From positions 1 to 64,000 of the forward strand of contig JAKFDK010000024.1 in the NCBI GenBank assembly GCA_036676195.1: a stretch of 64,000 nucleotides of DNA, given 5' to 3'. Position 1 is the stretch's first letter, and every line of letters starts with the position of its first letter. The stretch is from JAKFDK01 sp036676195. GTDB lineage: Bacteria; Bacillota; Sulfobacillia; Symbiobacteriales; ZC4RG38. Shown piece by piece: positions 50,243 to 58,348 of this stretch. A program made the translations under genes and the position numbers. The notes below the pieces were generated by a model. It searched no databases. It was not told the origin of the DNA and saw only the letters and a program-made list of their open reading frames with translations.

Positions 50243-50800
50243 ATGTCGAACTTCCGTGTATTCAACGAAACCGCCAGCGCCTTGCTCACCCAGGTTTCCA
50301 ACCCGACCGCCGCCTGCTTGCTGACGCAAGTTTCCAATACCACGGCTGCCAGCCTGCTTACGCAGGTATCTAACCCCACCGCCGCCTGCCTGCTGTCGCA
50401 GGTGTCCAACGCCACCGCCGCCTCCCTGCTCTCGCAGGTATCTAACCCCACCGCCGCCTGCCTGCTGATGACCCTTGGCGACCGGACCACCCTGGATACC
50501 TCGGAGACTGTGGTTTCGGCCACCACCGCCACCGCCACCGCCACCACCCGCACCGTGCTGGGTTATGACAAGGTGACCATGACGGTGAAGGGCGACGCCA
50601 CCACCGCTGCCACTGCCCTGCTGCAACTCAGCGCAGACGGCGTCAGCTTCACTGACGACGTTGGCGGCACCAAGACGGTGACGGCCGGCATTCAGGTCTT
50701 CTTTGTGCCGGCCACGCTGACCAAGTATGCCCGCATCGTTTATGCCAGCACAGCTGCCACCACCGTTACCCTGGTGGTTTTCACCCAGGCTCAGGTCTAA
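50243..50800 (+). CDS. Repeat surface protein with DUF6385-like domain
   Basis: This is a 185-residue protein. After MSNFRVF come six copies of a 12-residue unit, best written NPTAACLLTQVS. The variable site alternates regularly between Cys and Ser in copies 2-6. Residues about 80-185 form a beta-rich domain of DUF6385 type (YDKVTMTVKGDATTAATALLQLSADG; LTKYARIVYAS), shared with the protein at 53055. It is very rich in Thr, Ala and Ser, with several NxT sites. No signal peptide, as expected for proteins deposited on a spore by the mother cell. Spore-surface location and glycan-acceptor status are inferences from the glycosyltransferases on both sides. Confidence 0.72.
   Translation: MSNFRVFNETASALLTQVSNPTAACLLTQVSNTTAASLLTQVSNPTAACLLSQVSNATAASLLSQVSNPTAACLLMTLGDRTTLDTSETVVSATTATATATTRTVLGYDKVTMTVKGDATTAATALLQLSADGVSFTDDVGGTKTVTAGIQVFFVPATLTKYARIVYASTAATTVTLVVFTQAQV
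50264..50479 (+). repeat. Six 36-base tandem repeats in the surface-protein gene
   Basis: The in-frame units encode 12 residues each. Copies 2, 4 and 6 start Asn-Pro-Thr and carry Cys; copies 3 and 5 carry Ser, so a 72-base higher-order repeat is visible. At the DNA level the codons vary, e.g. caggtttcc versus caggtatct. Confidence 0.8.
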
Positions 50801-50804
50801 GTTC

Positions 50805-50826
50805 CCGGCCGGCCCCGGGCCGGCCG
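50805..50826 (+). terminator. GC-rich hairpin after the repeat-protein gene
   Basis: CGGCCGGCCC and GGGCCGGCCG form a ten-pair stem with a one-base centre in the 47-base gap before the aminotransferase. There is no T-run, so read-through into the next gene is likely. Confidence 0.4.
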
Positions 50827-50847
50827 CTACATAAAGGGGGGAGACCG

Positions 50848-51951
50848 TTGATTCCGCTCTACCACATCCGACCGACTGCCGCCGATGAAGCGGCTGTTCT
50901 GACGGCCCTGCAGGAGGGCCAATGGGCCGACGGCCCGGCGGTGCGCACCTGTGAGGCCGGTTTTGGCGCCGCCATGCATGTACCGGCCGGAGCGGCTGTG
51001 GCCACATCGTCCGGGACATCAGCCCTGCAGGCCATTTGCGCTGCCCTTCTGGAACCCGGGGACGAGGTCATTACAACCCCGCTCACCTTCATTGCTACGG
51101 CCAACGCCATTGTGGGGGCCGGGGCCATTCCTGTGTTTGCCGACGTGGAACCGGAGACGGGCAACCTCGACCCCCTTGCAACCGCAGCCGCCCTGAAACG
51201 CTGCCGCCGGCCCCGGGCCCTGCTGCCGGTGCATTTGTACGGGCGCCCGTGCAACCTGCCGGCCCTGGCACAAATCGCCCGGGACGCCGGCCTGCTCCTG
51301 CTGGAGGACTGCGCCCAGGCCGCGGGGGCCAGGCTGGACGGGCGGGCGGTGGGCACCTGGGGTATTGCCGCCGCCTTCAGCTTTTATGCCACCAAGAACC
51401 TGGCCACCGGTGAAGGCGGCATGGTGGTGTCGGCCAATCCGGAAGTAGCCGCCGCCGTACGGCGTTATGTTAACCACGGCCGCAGTGGCGGTGCCTACCG
51501 GCACGTGAGCTGCGGCTTTAACCTGCGCATGCACGGGCTGGCCGCGGCCCTGGGCTGCAGCCGGCTGCGGCGGCTGGAAGCGGACAACGCCGTGCGCCGG
51601 CACAATGCGCAGTGGCTCCGGGCTGCCCTGGCCGACCTGCCCTGGCTGGCCCTGCCACCGGACTGCGATGGCCATGTCTTTCACCAGTTCGTGGTCCGGT
51701 GCCCCTGGCGAACTGCCCTGCAGGAGCATCTGAACGCCCATGGTGTGGAGTCCAGGGCTTACTATCCCAACGTGTTGTACCATCAGCCGGCCCTGACGGC
51801 CTTTCAGCCGCCCACGCCCTGTCTGGCGGCCGAACAACTGGCGGCTGAGGTGCTGGCGCTGCCGGTACACCCGGGCCTGTCCCCGGCTGACCTGCAAACC
51901 GTTGCCACAGCCGTCTGCAGCTTCTACCCCTCTGGAGGTGAAGCGGTGTGA
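50848..51951 (+). CDS. DegT/DnrJ/EryC1/StrS sugar aminotransferase
   Basis: This is a 367-residue PLP enzyme that converts a keto-sugar nucleotide to an amino sugar. It has SSGTSALQAICAAL near residue 55, LLEDCAQAAGARLDG and FSFYATKNLATGEGGM, the Lys there forming the PLP aldimine. TTG start after AAAGGGGGG. Overlaps the following oxidoreductase by four bases. Together with that gene and the acyltransferase at 38949 it fits synthesis of an N-acylated amino sugar. Confidence 0.9.
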   Translation: MIPLYHIRPTAADEAAVLTALQEGQWADGPAVRTCEAGFGAAMHVPAGAAVATSSGTSALQAICAALLEPGDEVITTPLTFIATANAIVGAGAIPVFADVEPETGNLDPLATAAALKRCRRPRALLPVHLYGRPCNLPALAQIARDAGLLLLEDCAQAAGARLDGRAVGTWGIAAAFSFYATKNLATGEGGMVVSANPEVAAAVRRYVNHGRSGGAYRHVSCGFNLRMHGLAAALGCSRLRRLEADNAVRRHNAQWLRAALADLPWLALPPDCDGHVFHQFVVRCPWRTALQEHLNAHGVESRAYYPNVLYHQPALTAFQPPTPCLAAEQLAAEVLALPVHPGLSPADLQTVATAVCSFYPSGGEAV

Positions 51952-52892
51952 TCCGTTTTGGCGTGGTCGGCACCGGCAACATGGGGCGCAATCATGCCCG
52001 GATACTGGCCGACCTGCCCGGCGTTACCCTGGCCGGGGTGTACGATCAGGACTGCGCCCGGGCTGAAACGGTGGCCGCGGCCACCGGCAGCAGGGCCTGG
52101 GCGGATCTGGACGGGCTGCTGGCGGCGGTCGATGCGGTGGTGGTGGCGGTCCCGACCGCTGCGCATTACGCCGTCGGCCGCCGTTGTCTGGAGGCCGGTC
52201 GGCACACCCTGATGGAAAAGCCGCTGGCTGCCAACACGACCGAGGCCGAGGCCCTGTGCCGGCTGGCCGCCGCCAACGGCCCGGCGCTGATGGTGGGTTA
52301 TGTGGAGCGGTTTAACCCCGCCGTATGCAGGCTGCGGACGCTGCTGGAGCGTGACACGCCCCTGTTTTTCAGTTTTACGCGGGTGGGGCCGGAGCCCGCC
52401 CCCGGAGGCGGCACCGGGGTGATCCTGGACCTGGCCATTCATGATCTCGACCTGATGCTGCACCTCTCCGGCCAGCCGGTCCGGCACGTTGCCGCCCTGG
52501 CCGCCGGAGCCGGGCGGGAAGACACTGCCTCCCTCTCCTTCCTGCTGGATGACGGCTGCCTGGCGCACCTGACGGTGAACTGGCTGACCCCGTTCAAGGT
52601 CAGGGAGATCCAGGTAGCTACGGCACAGCGCCTGTACCGCTGCAACCTGCTGCGCCAGCAACTGACCGCCTTCAGCCGCCAGCCCGGCGGCACAGACTCG
52701 TATGCGGTCACGGAAATCCCTGTGCGGTACGAGGAGCCCCTGCGGGCTGAACTGGCCGCCTTTGCCAGAGCCATTGCGACCGGAGAGGCGCCGCCGGTGC
52801 CGTGCAGCGCTGCACTGCCTTCCCTGCGGCTGGCGGAAACGTGCCTGGCCCAGGTCTACCTGGCCAGGACATACCAGTCGGGCGAAGTCTGA
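51948..52892 (+). CDS. Gfo/Idh/MocA family oxidoreductase
   Basis: This is a 314-residue NAD(P)-dependent sugar dehydrogenase. The Rossmann motif is FGVVGTGNMGRNHARIL, followed by EKPLAANTTEAEAL, the family's catalytic EKP block, near residue 86. It probably oxidises a nucleotide sugar to the keto form used by the aminotransferase, with which it overlaps (GTGA). Confidence 0.9.
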   Translation: MIRFGVVGTGNMGRNHARILADLPGVTLAGVYDQDCARAETVAAATGSRAWADLDGLLAAVDAVVVAVPTAAHYAVGRRCLEAGRHTLMEKPLAANTTEAEALCRLAAANGPALMVGYVERFNPAVCRLRTLLERDTPLFFSFTRVGPEPAPGGGTGVILDLAIHDLDLMLHLSGQPVRHVAALAAGAGREDTASLSFLLDDGCLAHLTVNWLTPFKVREIQVATAQRLYRCNLLRQQLTAFSRQPGGTDSYAVTEIPVRYEEPLRAELAAFARAIATGEAPPVPCSAALPSLRLAETCLAQVYLARTYQSGEV

Positions 52893-52896
52893 TGTG

Positions 52897-52924
52897 CACC
52901 CGCTTTATCCAGACGCATAAAATA
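52897..52924 (+). promoter_or_regulatory. Possible sigma-K-like promoter
   Basis: CACC (52897-52900), 15 bases, then CATAAAATA (52916-52924). The -10 fits CATAnnnTA exactly. It lies about 130 bases before the surface-protein gene at 53055. Confidence 0.4.
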
Positions 52925-53054
52925 TATCCGCACACCGATCCCTCCTCGGGTAAGGAGGCTGCGCGAACTGCCCGTGGTCGGCTTGGCCAGTCCAACGGCC
53001 CGGACTCTCCCGCTGATCGGCAGGATACCGGAAAAAGGGGGCAGACCAGCCACA

Positions 53055-53891
53055 ATGGCCATCAGCTATATCTATAACGGCGGCTTTGAAATCCTGCGGG
53101 CCGATGGGCTCTTCGCTGATGGGTGGGACCAGGGGTATGGCGACGGCAGTACGGTCTACTCCGTCACCACCGAGAATGTGTACGACGGCACCCAGGCGAT
53201 GAAAATTGTTAACCCAACCTTCGTGGCGAACCTGGTGAGCGTGAACCAGAACCCGAGCGTGGCCACGGCGGTGACGCCGGGCGATAAGTGGGAAGCCAGC
53301 GCCTACTTTGTGACTGATGTGGCCGCCAAGCCGCTGCGCATTGTGGTGAACTTTTTTACCGGGGCCGATGTGTATATCTCCAGCTTAATTCTCAAGTTCA
53401 CGTCCACCACCACGTTGCAGCAGTACTCCGGCGTGGTCACTGTGCCCGCCACCGCCGCCAAGGCCACCGTGGATGTGGGCATGCATGGTACCGGCACAGT
53501 CTGGATGGACTTTGTACAGTTCCAACGCCTGTACCCGGTGGATGCCACAGCCGCGGAAGCCAATCAGTCCCGGTTCCTGCCCCGGCAGGTCACCGGCATC
53601 ACCACGGTTGACGCCTACAGTTTCCTGGCCCTGGTGGATGTGTCGGAGAACTCCATGGTCACGTATGTGGTCACCAATACCGGCGGCGCCAATTCGGCCA
53701 CCGTGAAGCTGCAGATCAGTGCCGACGGCAGCACCTGGATAGACGATGCATCGGAAACAACGGTGAGTCTGGGTGCCACGGTAGCGATCGTACCGCGGGT
53801 CTTCGCCCAGTTTGCCCGGCTGGCCTACCGCTCCACCTCCGCCGGCCTGTCCACCACCCTCACAGTGCTGACCCAGATCCAGTTTGCCTGA
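53055..53891 (+). CDS. Surface protein: carbohydrate-binding-like module plus DUF6385-like domain
   Basis: This is a 278-residue protein. Residues 1-165 look like a jelly-roll carbohydrate-binding module (YIYNGGFEILRADGLFADGW start, then ENVYDGTQAMKIVN). Residues about 185-278 match the C-terminal domain of the protein at 50243 (VKLQISADGSTWIDDASETT; FARLAYRS). No export signal, as for spore-layer proteins assembled by the mother cell. The candidate sigma-K-like promoter upstream agrees with that. Ligand unknown. Confidence 0.7.
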   Translation: MAISYIYNGGFEILRADGLFADGWDQGYGDGSTVYSVTTENVYDGTQAMKIVNPTFVANLVSVNQNPSVATAVTPGDKWEASAYFVTDVAAKPLRIVVNFFTGADVYISSLILKFTSTTTLQQYSGVVTVPATAAKATVDVGMHGTGTVWMDFVQFQRLYPVDATAAEANQSRFLPRQVTGITTVDAYSFLALVDVSENSMVTYVVTNTGGANSATVKLQISADGSTWIDDASETTVSLGATVAIVPRVFAQFARLAYRSTSAGLSTTLTVLTQIQFA

Positions 53892-53900
53892 ACGACCAGC

Positions 53901-53938
53901 GGAAACCGGTGTCCACCGGCAGGTGGACACCGGTTTCC
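53901..53938. terminator. Bidirectional terminator hairpin
   Basis: GGAAACCGGTGTCCACC pairs perfectly with GGTGGACACCGGTTTCC around a four-base loop, between convergent genes. Confidence 0.8.
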
Positions 53939-53940
53939 GT

Positions 53941-55062
53941 TCACCCCGCCGCCCGCAGAGCGGGAATCAGATACTGTTGCACCACCTGCGGCAGGTCCCA
54001 GTCGCGCACCATGTCGGCCCTGGCCTGCGCCCCTCGGGCCTGCGCCGCCTCGGGGTGGGCCACCACCTCCCGCAGCAGGTGCCGCAGACTTTCCACGTTC
54101 GGTTCGGCCAGTGTCAGGCCTGTATACAGGGGAAGGTCCTGCCCGCGCTGTACCCGCCGGGTGTCCTCAATGTCGATCAGGTAGGCATTGGCGGAGGTCA
54201 TGAAGGTCAGCGGGCCGCCCCAGTTGGGTCCGATGGTCGGCAAGCCGCAGGCCATGGCCTCGGCGTAGGGCCGGCCCCAGCCCTCGCCGCGGCTGGGCAG
54301 CACAAAGGCATCGGCGGCGGCAAACAGGGCGGGCATCTCGGCATCGCTGAGCCGCCGGTCCAGCAGCAGCACCGGGGCATGGCCGTCGGGCTTGCTGCGG
54401 CCATGGGCCTGGATCAAGCGTTGCAGTTCCGGCCGGGGGTCAACCCGGTGAAAGTCATGGCTGACCTTCAGGGTCAGGGAAACGTCCTCGTCGCCCCGGA
54501 ACTCGCTCAGAAATGCCCGTAGCAGAATATCCCAGCCCTTGCGCCACTGCCATTCAAAAACAGACAGGAAATTGAATGCCCGCCGCCCCGCCACCGGCAG
54601 GGGCGGCGCCCCCGGGGCGAACAACCGGGTATCCACCCCATAAGGTGCCAGGTGCAGCTTACCGGCGGAAATACCGGCCGCTGCGAACTGCTCCAGGTTG
54701 AACCGGCTGGGCACCCAGATGCAGTTCATGAACTTGCAGGTCCCAGCCCAGCCAGGAGGCAGACCCAGCGACTCAAAGGTAAAATAACCGATCCGGCGGC
54801 GCGCCGGTTCGCGCAGGTCAAACCGGAACGGCGGTGTCCCGTTGATGATGCAGGCTGAGTCCGCCGCCTTGGCGGCGCAGAGGCGCCGCAGGACTTCCGC
54901 CTGAGCGGGAGGCACTGCCGCGGTCGGCCGGTCCAGGGCCATGACCCGGTCCACCTCCCCCGCCGCCGCCAGGGCCAGAACCGCCGCCCGGTTGCTGCCG
55001 GCGTAGCCGGTTGACCCCCAGATGCTGCCCCGCCAGGTCACGGGCATGCGCCGCTGCGCCAC
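53941..55062 (-). CDS. GT4 glycosyltransferase
   Basis: This is a 373-residue GT-B enzyme of family 4. The donor-site region reads LPSRGEGWGRPYAEAMACGLPTIG, with the catalytic-site Glu residues of the E-x7-E motif. NFLSVFEWQWRKGWDIL near residue 170 is shared with the neighbouring GT4. GTG start after GGAGGGG. Donor unknown. Confidence 0.88.
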   Translation of the reverse strand: MAQRRMPVTWRGSIWGSTGYAGSNRAAVLALAAAGEVDRVMALDRPTAAVPPAQAEVLRRLCAAKAADSACIINGTPPFRFDLREPARRRIGYFTFESLGLPPGWAGTCKFMNCIWVPSRFNLEQFAAAGISAGKLHLAPYGVDTRLFAPGAPPLPVAGRRAFNFLSVFEWQWRKGWDILLRAFLSEFRGDEDVSLTLKVSHDFHRVDPRPELQRLIQAHGRSKPDGHAPVLLLDRRLSDAEMPALFAAADAFVLPSRGEGWGRPYAEAMACGLPTIGPNWGGPLTFMTSANAYLIDIEDTRRVQRGQDLPLYTGLTLAEPNVESLRHLLREVVAHPEAAQARGAQARADMVRDWDLPQVVQQYLIPALRAAG

Positions 55063-55076
55063 TGGTCACCCCTCCG

Positions 55077-56195
55077 TCAACCCAGTTCTTGCAGCGCCAG
55101 GCGCAGATCACGGTTGTATACGACCCCTATATCCCATCCCGCCACCATGGCCGCCCGGGCCCGCTGGCCGCAGGCCCGCGCCCCGGCCTGATCTGTGACG
55201 ACCCGGCGCATCAGTGCCTGCAGGTGCTCCACGCTCGGCTCCGCCAGCGCCAGCCCGTTGTAGACCGTCCGGTCGTTGGCCGCCGGTGGCGGTCCCACCG
55301 CTGCAATGTCTGCCAGGTAGGCTGTCTGGTCGTTCATGTAGGTCAGCATTCCGCCCCAGCGGGGGGCGATCACCGGCAGCCCGCAGGCCATGGCCTCGCT
55401 GCAGGGCAGGCCCCACCCCTCGCCGCGGCTGGCCAGAACAAAGGCATCGGCGGCGGCGTACAGGCGGGGCATCTCCGCTGCCGGCAGGGTATCTTCAAGT
55501 ACCAGTAGCGGCGGCATCTGCTCCGGAGTGCGGCCCAGTTCGGCGGCAATAAAATCGGCCAGAATCGCCGGCACGTCGCCACGCGGCACGGTGATGCGGC
55601 TGATTTTCAGGGTCAGGGAGACATCCTCGGCGGGGGCAAACTCCTGCACATAGGCCCGCAGGAGCAGATCCCAGCCCTTGCGCCATTGCCAATCGAAAAC
55701 AGACAGGAAATTGAACCCGCGGCGGCCGGGCACCGGCCAGGGCGCCAGGCCGGGGCGAAACCGGGCAGTGTCGACTCCGTAGGGCACCAGGCGCATGCGT
55801 TCCGGCTGCACGCCGGCGGCAGCGAAGTGCTCCAGGTTGTAGCGGCTGGGCACCCAGATCCGGTCCATCCGGTTGCACCGGGCCACCCGCTCCGGCGCCA
55901 GGGCCATGGTTTCGCCGGTGGTGCGCCCCACCCGGCGGTAACAGGCCATCTCCGGTACGAACTGGTCGGGCGGTACCGCCTGCACCACCACCGCATCCCG
56001 CACCGGCACCTGGTTGGCTTCCAGCCGCCGCAGCGCCACGGCTTCCGGGCCCTGAACCACCGGAATACCCCGGTCGGTGGCGACCGCCCGGACCGGAAAC
56101 CCACCGGCGGCGATTTGCTGCACGGCATCGCGGTTGCTGGCCGCGTAGCCGGATTGATTCCACAGGGCGCCGATCCAGATTACCGGGCGCGCCAC
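55077..56195 (-). CDS. GT4 glycosyltransferase (paralogue)
   Basis: This is a 372-residue paralogue of the next gene downstream, with NFLSVFDWQWRKGWDLLLRAY and LASRGEGWGLPCSEAMACGLPVI. GTG 56195 follows GGGGGGCTGGCA; the longer frame to 56258 is not supported by similarity. The two GT4 genes are 14 bases apart and probably arose by duplication. Confidence 0.88.
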   Translation of the reverse strand: MARPVIWIGALWNQSGYAASNRDAVQQIAAGGFPVRAVATDRGIPVVQGPEAVALRRLEANQVPVRDAVVVQAVPPDQFVPEMACYRRVGRTTGETMALAPERVARCNRMDRIWVPSRYNLEHFAAAGVQPERMRLVPYGVDTARFRPGLAPWPVPGRRGFNFLSVFDWQWRKGWDLLLRAYVQEFAPAEDVSLTLKISRITVPRGDVPAILADFIAAELGRTPEQMPPLLVLEDTLPAAEMPRLYAAADAFVLASRGEGWGLPCSEAMACGLPVIAPRWGGMLTYMNDQTAYLADIAAVGPPPAANDRTVYNGLALAEPSVEHLQALMRRVVTDQAGARACGQRARAAMVAGWDIGVVYNRDLRLALQELG

Positions 56196-56295
56196 TGCCA
56201 GCCCCCCTTCCCGTTTGCCCCCTATTCTATGCCAGGCGGGCGGGACAGGAACGTCCACCCGGCTGGCGCGTTATCGTAGATCAGGGGGGGTGCGT

Positions 56296-57693
56296 ATGCT
56301 GTTCGTCGCGATCCTGGCCGGAGGCCCGGGCACGCGCCTCTGGCCGCTCAGCAGTGCGGCCGTACCCAAACCGCTGCTGGCCCTGGGCGGTGCCCGCACA
56401 CTGCTCCAGGCCGCCGCCGACCGGGCTGCCCGCCTGGCCGGTATGGAGCACCTGCTGGTAGTCAGCCAGGCACCCCTGGCGGCGGCGATTCGCCGCCAGT
56501 TGCCGGACCTGCCCGCTGCAAACCTCCTGCTGGAACCCCAGAGCCGGGATACCGCCGCCGCCGTCGGCCTGGCCGCCGCCGAGGCGGAACGGCGCTGCCC
56601 GGGCACCCTGCTGGCCGTTCTGCCGGCCGACCATCACGTGGGGGATGAGACCGCCTACGTGGCGGCGGTTCGCACAGCCACCACCGCCGCCACCGAGCGG
56701 AACCTGATTCTGGTGGGGCTACGGCCGACGCGGGCGGAAACCGGTTATGGTTATGTGGAACTGGCAGCGGCAGAGCCCGGGGACTTGCCGGTCGGTGTGT
56801 TTGCCGTCCGCCGGTTTGTGGAGAAGCCGGGGCCGGAACAGGCCGCCGCCATGGTGGCATCCGGCCAGTTTCTGTGGAACATGGGGGTCGTGGTGGGCCG
56901 GGCCGCCCGGGTGCTGGCGGAGATCCGCCGCTGCCTGCCCGACCTTGGCGAAGGGCTGACGGTGGCGGCCCATACACCCCTGGATGAACCAACCCTGGAG
57001 CACTTGTACGCCCGGGCCCCGCGGCTGTCGTTCGACCGGGCGGTGCTGGAAAAGAGTTTGCATCTGGGCGTGGTCGCTGCCACCTTTCCCTGGGACGACC
57101 TGGGCAACTGGAATGCTGTGCACCGTGTGCACGTGCCGGATGCCGCCGGTAACGTCTGCCAGGGGCAGGTGCGGCTGCGGGATGCCCGTGACTGCCTGGT
57201 ATTCGATACCTGCGGCACCACGGCGGTGCTGGGGGTGAGCGGTCTGGTGATTGTGCGCACTCCGGACGGTCTGCTGGTGTGTGACCGGGCGAGGGCCCAC
57301 GAGGCCGGCCTCGCTGCCGTCGGCTCCACTGCCGCCGCGATCCCGGCGGCAACGGCCCCCCACGTGCAGGTGGTCCCCAAACCCTGGGGGCGGGAGGTCT
57401 GGTGGGCACACACTCCGGCCTATGTGGGCAAGTTCCTGGAAGTGCGGGCAGGTCATACCCTCAGCCTGCAGTACCACCGGGAGAAGCTGGAGACCCTGTA
57501 TTGCCTGCAGGGCACGGGCATTCTGCACCTGAACGGCCAGGACCAGGATTTTACCTCTGGCTGCAGCATGACGATCACACCGGGCACCGTCCACCGGCTC
57601 AAGGCCATGACTGAACTGACCGTTGTGGAGGTTTCCACGCCGCAGGTGGAAGATGTGGTTCGCCTGGCCGATGCTTACGGGCGGACGGATTAG
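56296..57693 (+). CDS. manC: Mannose-1-phosphate guanylyltransferase/mannose-6-phosphate isomerase
   Basis: This is a 465-residue type II bifunctional enzyme giving GDP-mannose. The nucleotidyltransferase part has AILAGGPGTRLWPLSSAAVPKPLL and FVEKPG. The C-terminal cupin isomerase begins VPKPWGREVWW and has HTLSLQYHREKLETLYCLQG with metal-binding His and Glu. It implies that mannose, or a sugar derived from GDP-mannose, is used by the surrounding glycosyltransferases. Single gene on the + strand between minus-strand GT genes. Confidence 0.92.
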   Translation: MLFVAILAGGPGTRLWPLSSAAVPKPLLALGGARTLLQAAADRAARLAGMEHLLVVSQAPLAAAIRRQLPDLPAANLLLEPQSRDTAAAVGLAAAEAERRCPGTLLAVLPADHHVGDETAYVAAVRTATTAATERNLILVGLRPTRAETGYGYVELAAAEPGDLPVGVFAVRRFVEKPGPEQAAAMVASGQFLWNMGVVVGRAARVLAEIRRCLPDLGEGLTVAAHTPLDEPTLEHLYARAPRLSFDRAVLEKSLHLGVVAATFPWDDLGNWNAVHRVHVPDAAGNVCQGQVRLRDARDCLVFDTCGTTAVLGVSGLVIVRTPDGLLVCDRARAHEAGLAAVGSTAAAIPAATAPHVQVVPKPWGREVWWAHTPAYVGKFLEVRAGHTLSLQYHREKLETLYCLQGTGILHLNGQDQDFTSGCSMTITPGTVHRLKAMTELTVVEVSTPQVEDVVRLADAYGRTD

Positions 57694-57697
57694 GGTA

Positions 57698-57736
57698 TGT
57701 GGCCCCCTGTTCCCATACCGGGAGCAGGGGGCCACA
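57698..57736. terminator. Bidirectional terminator hairpin
   Basis: GTGGCCCCCTG and CAGGGGGCCAC form the outer stem, with an inner TTCCC/GGGAG pairing, between convergent manC and the methyltransferase. Confidence 0.75.
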
Positions 57737-57749
57737 ACTGTTATGGGGC

Positions 57750-58328
57750 TCAACCGGCCCGGCGGGCCGTGTAGAGCGTGTCGGCCACCACTTCGTCAAC
57801 CCACAGCCCGGAGGGCCGGATGATCTCCTCAATCACCCGCTCCACGTCCGGCCAGGAGGGATTGCGGTAGTCGTGGATGGCCATCCAACCGCCCGGCACC
57901 ACATGCCTGGCCCAGATCCGGTAATCGGCCGCGCACGACTCATAGTCGTGGGATGCATCGATGTGCAGCAGGCCGATGGGCCGGTTCCATCCCTGGCCGA
58001 CGAAATTCGTCAACCCCCGGATCGGGTCCACCATCTCCCGCAGGCCCAGACGCCGCAGATTGACATCGAACTCGTCAAAGCATTCGCCGGGCGTGGGCAT
58101 GATGCCGTCAGCCCAGAGATCCACTGCATAGATCCGGGCACCAAAGCCACGTTTGCTGGCGGCAGCGGCAAAGGCAGTGGACCGGCCTTTATGGCTGCCG
58201 AGTTCGACAATCGCCAGGTCAGCCGGTACCTGCGCCGCCAGTTCCACCATCCGCTTACATTCCGTCGGGGAAAACCACCCCGGCACGGTGTCCAGGCGGG
58301 CCATTTCCTCCGGTGTGAGCACTCCCAT
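57750..58328 (-). CDS. Class I SAM-dependent methyltransferase
   Basis: This is a 192-residue enzyme. The SAM-binding loop is AIVELGSHKGRSTAFAA near residue 40, and IGLLHIDASHDYE and GGWMAIHDY follow, as in the sugar/cephalosporin hydroxylase-like Methyltransf_24 group. ATG 58328 follows AGGAGG. It overlaps nothing but lies 20 bases past the GT2 stop, in the same unit. Likely methylates a sugar of the glycan. Confidence 0.85.
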   Translation of the reverse strand: MGVLTPEEMARLDTVPGWFSPTECKRMVELAAQVPADLAIVELGSHKGRSTAFAAAASKRGFGARIYAVDLWADGIMPTPGECFDEFDVNLRRLGLREMVDPIRGLTNFVGQGWNRPIGLLHIDASHDYESCAADYRIWARHVVPGGWMAIHDYRNPSWPDVERVIEEIIRPSGLWVDEVVADTLYTARRAG

Positions 58329-58348
58329 CACCGCCACCTCCTGCCAAC

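Noticed and set aside
50264..50479. Regular repeats that could suggest a CRISPR array
   Set aside because: The repeats are contiguous, in frame, 36 bases without spacers, and encode a protein repeat.
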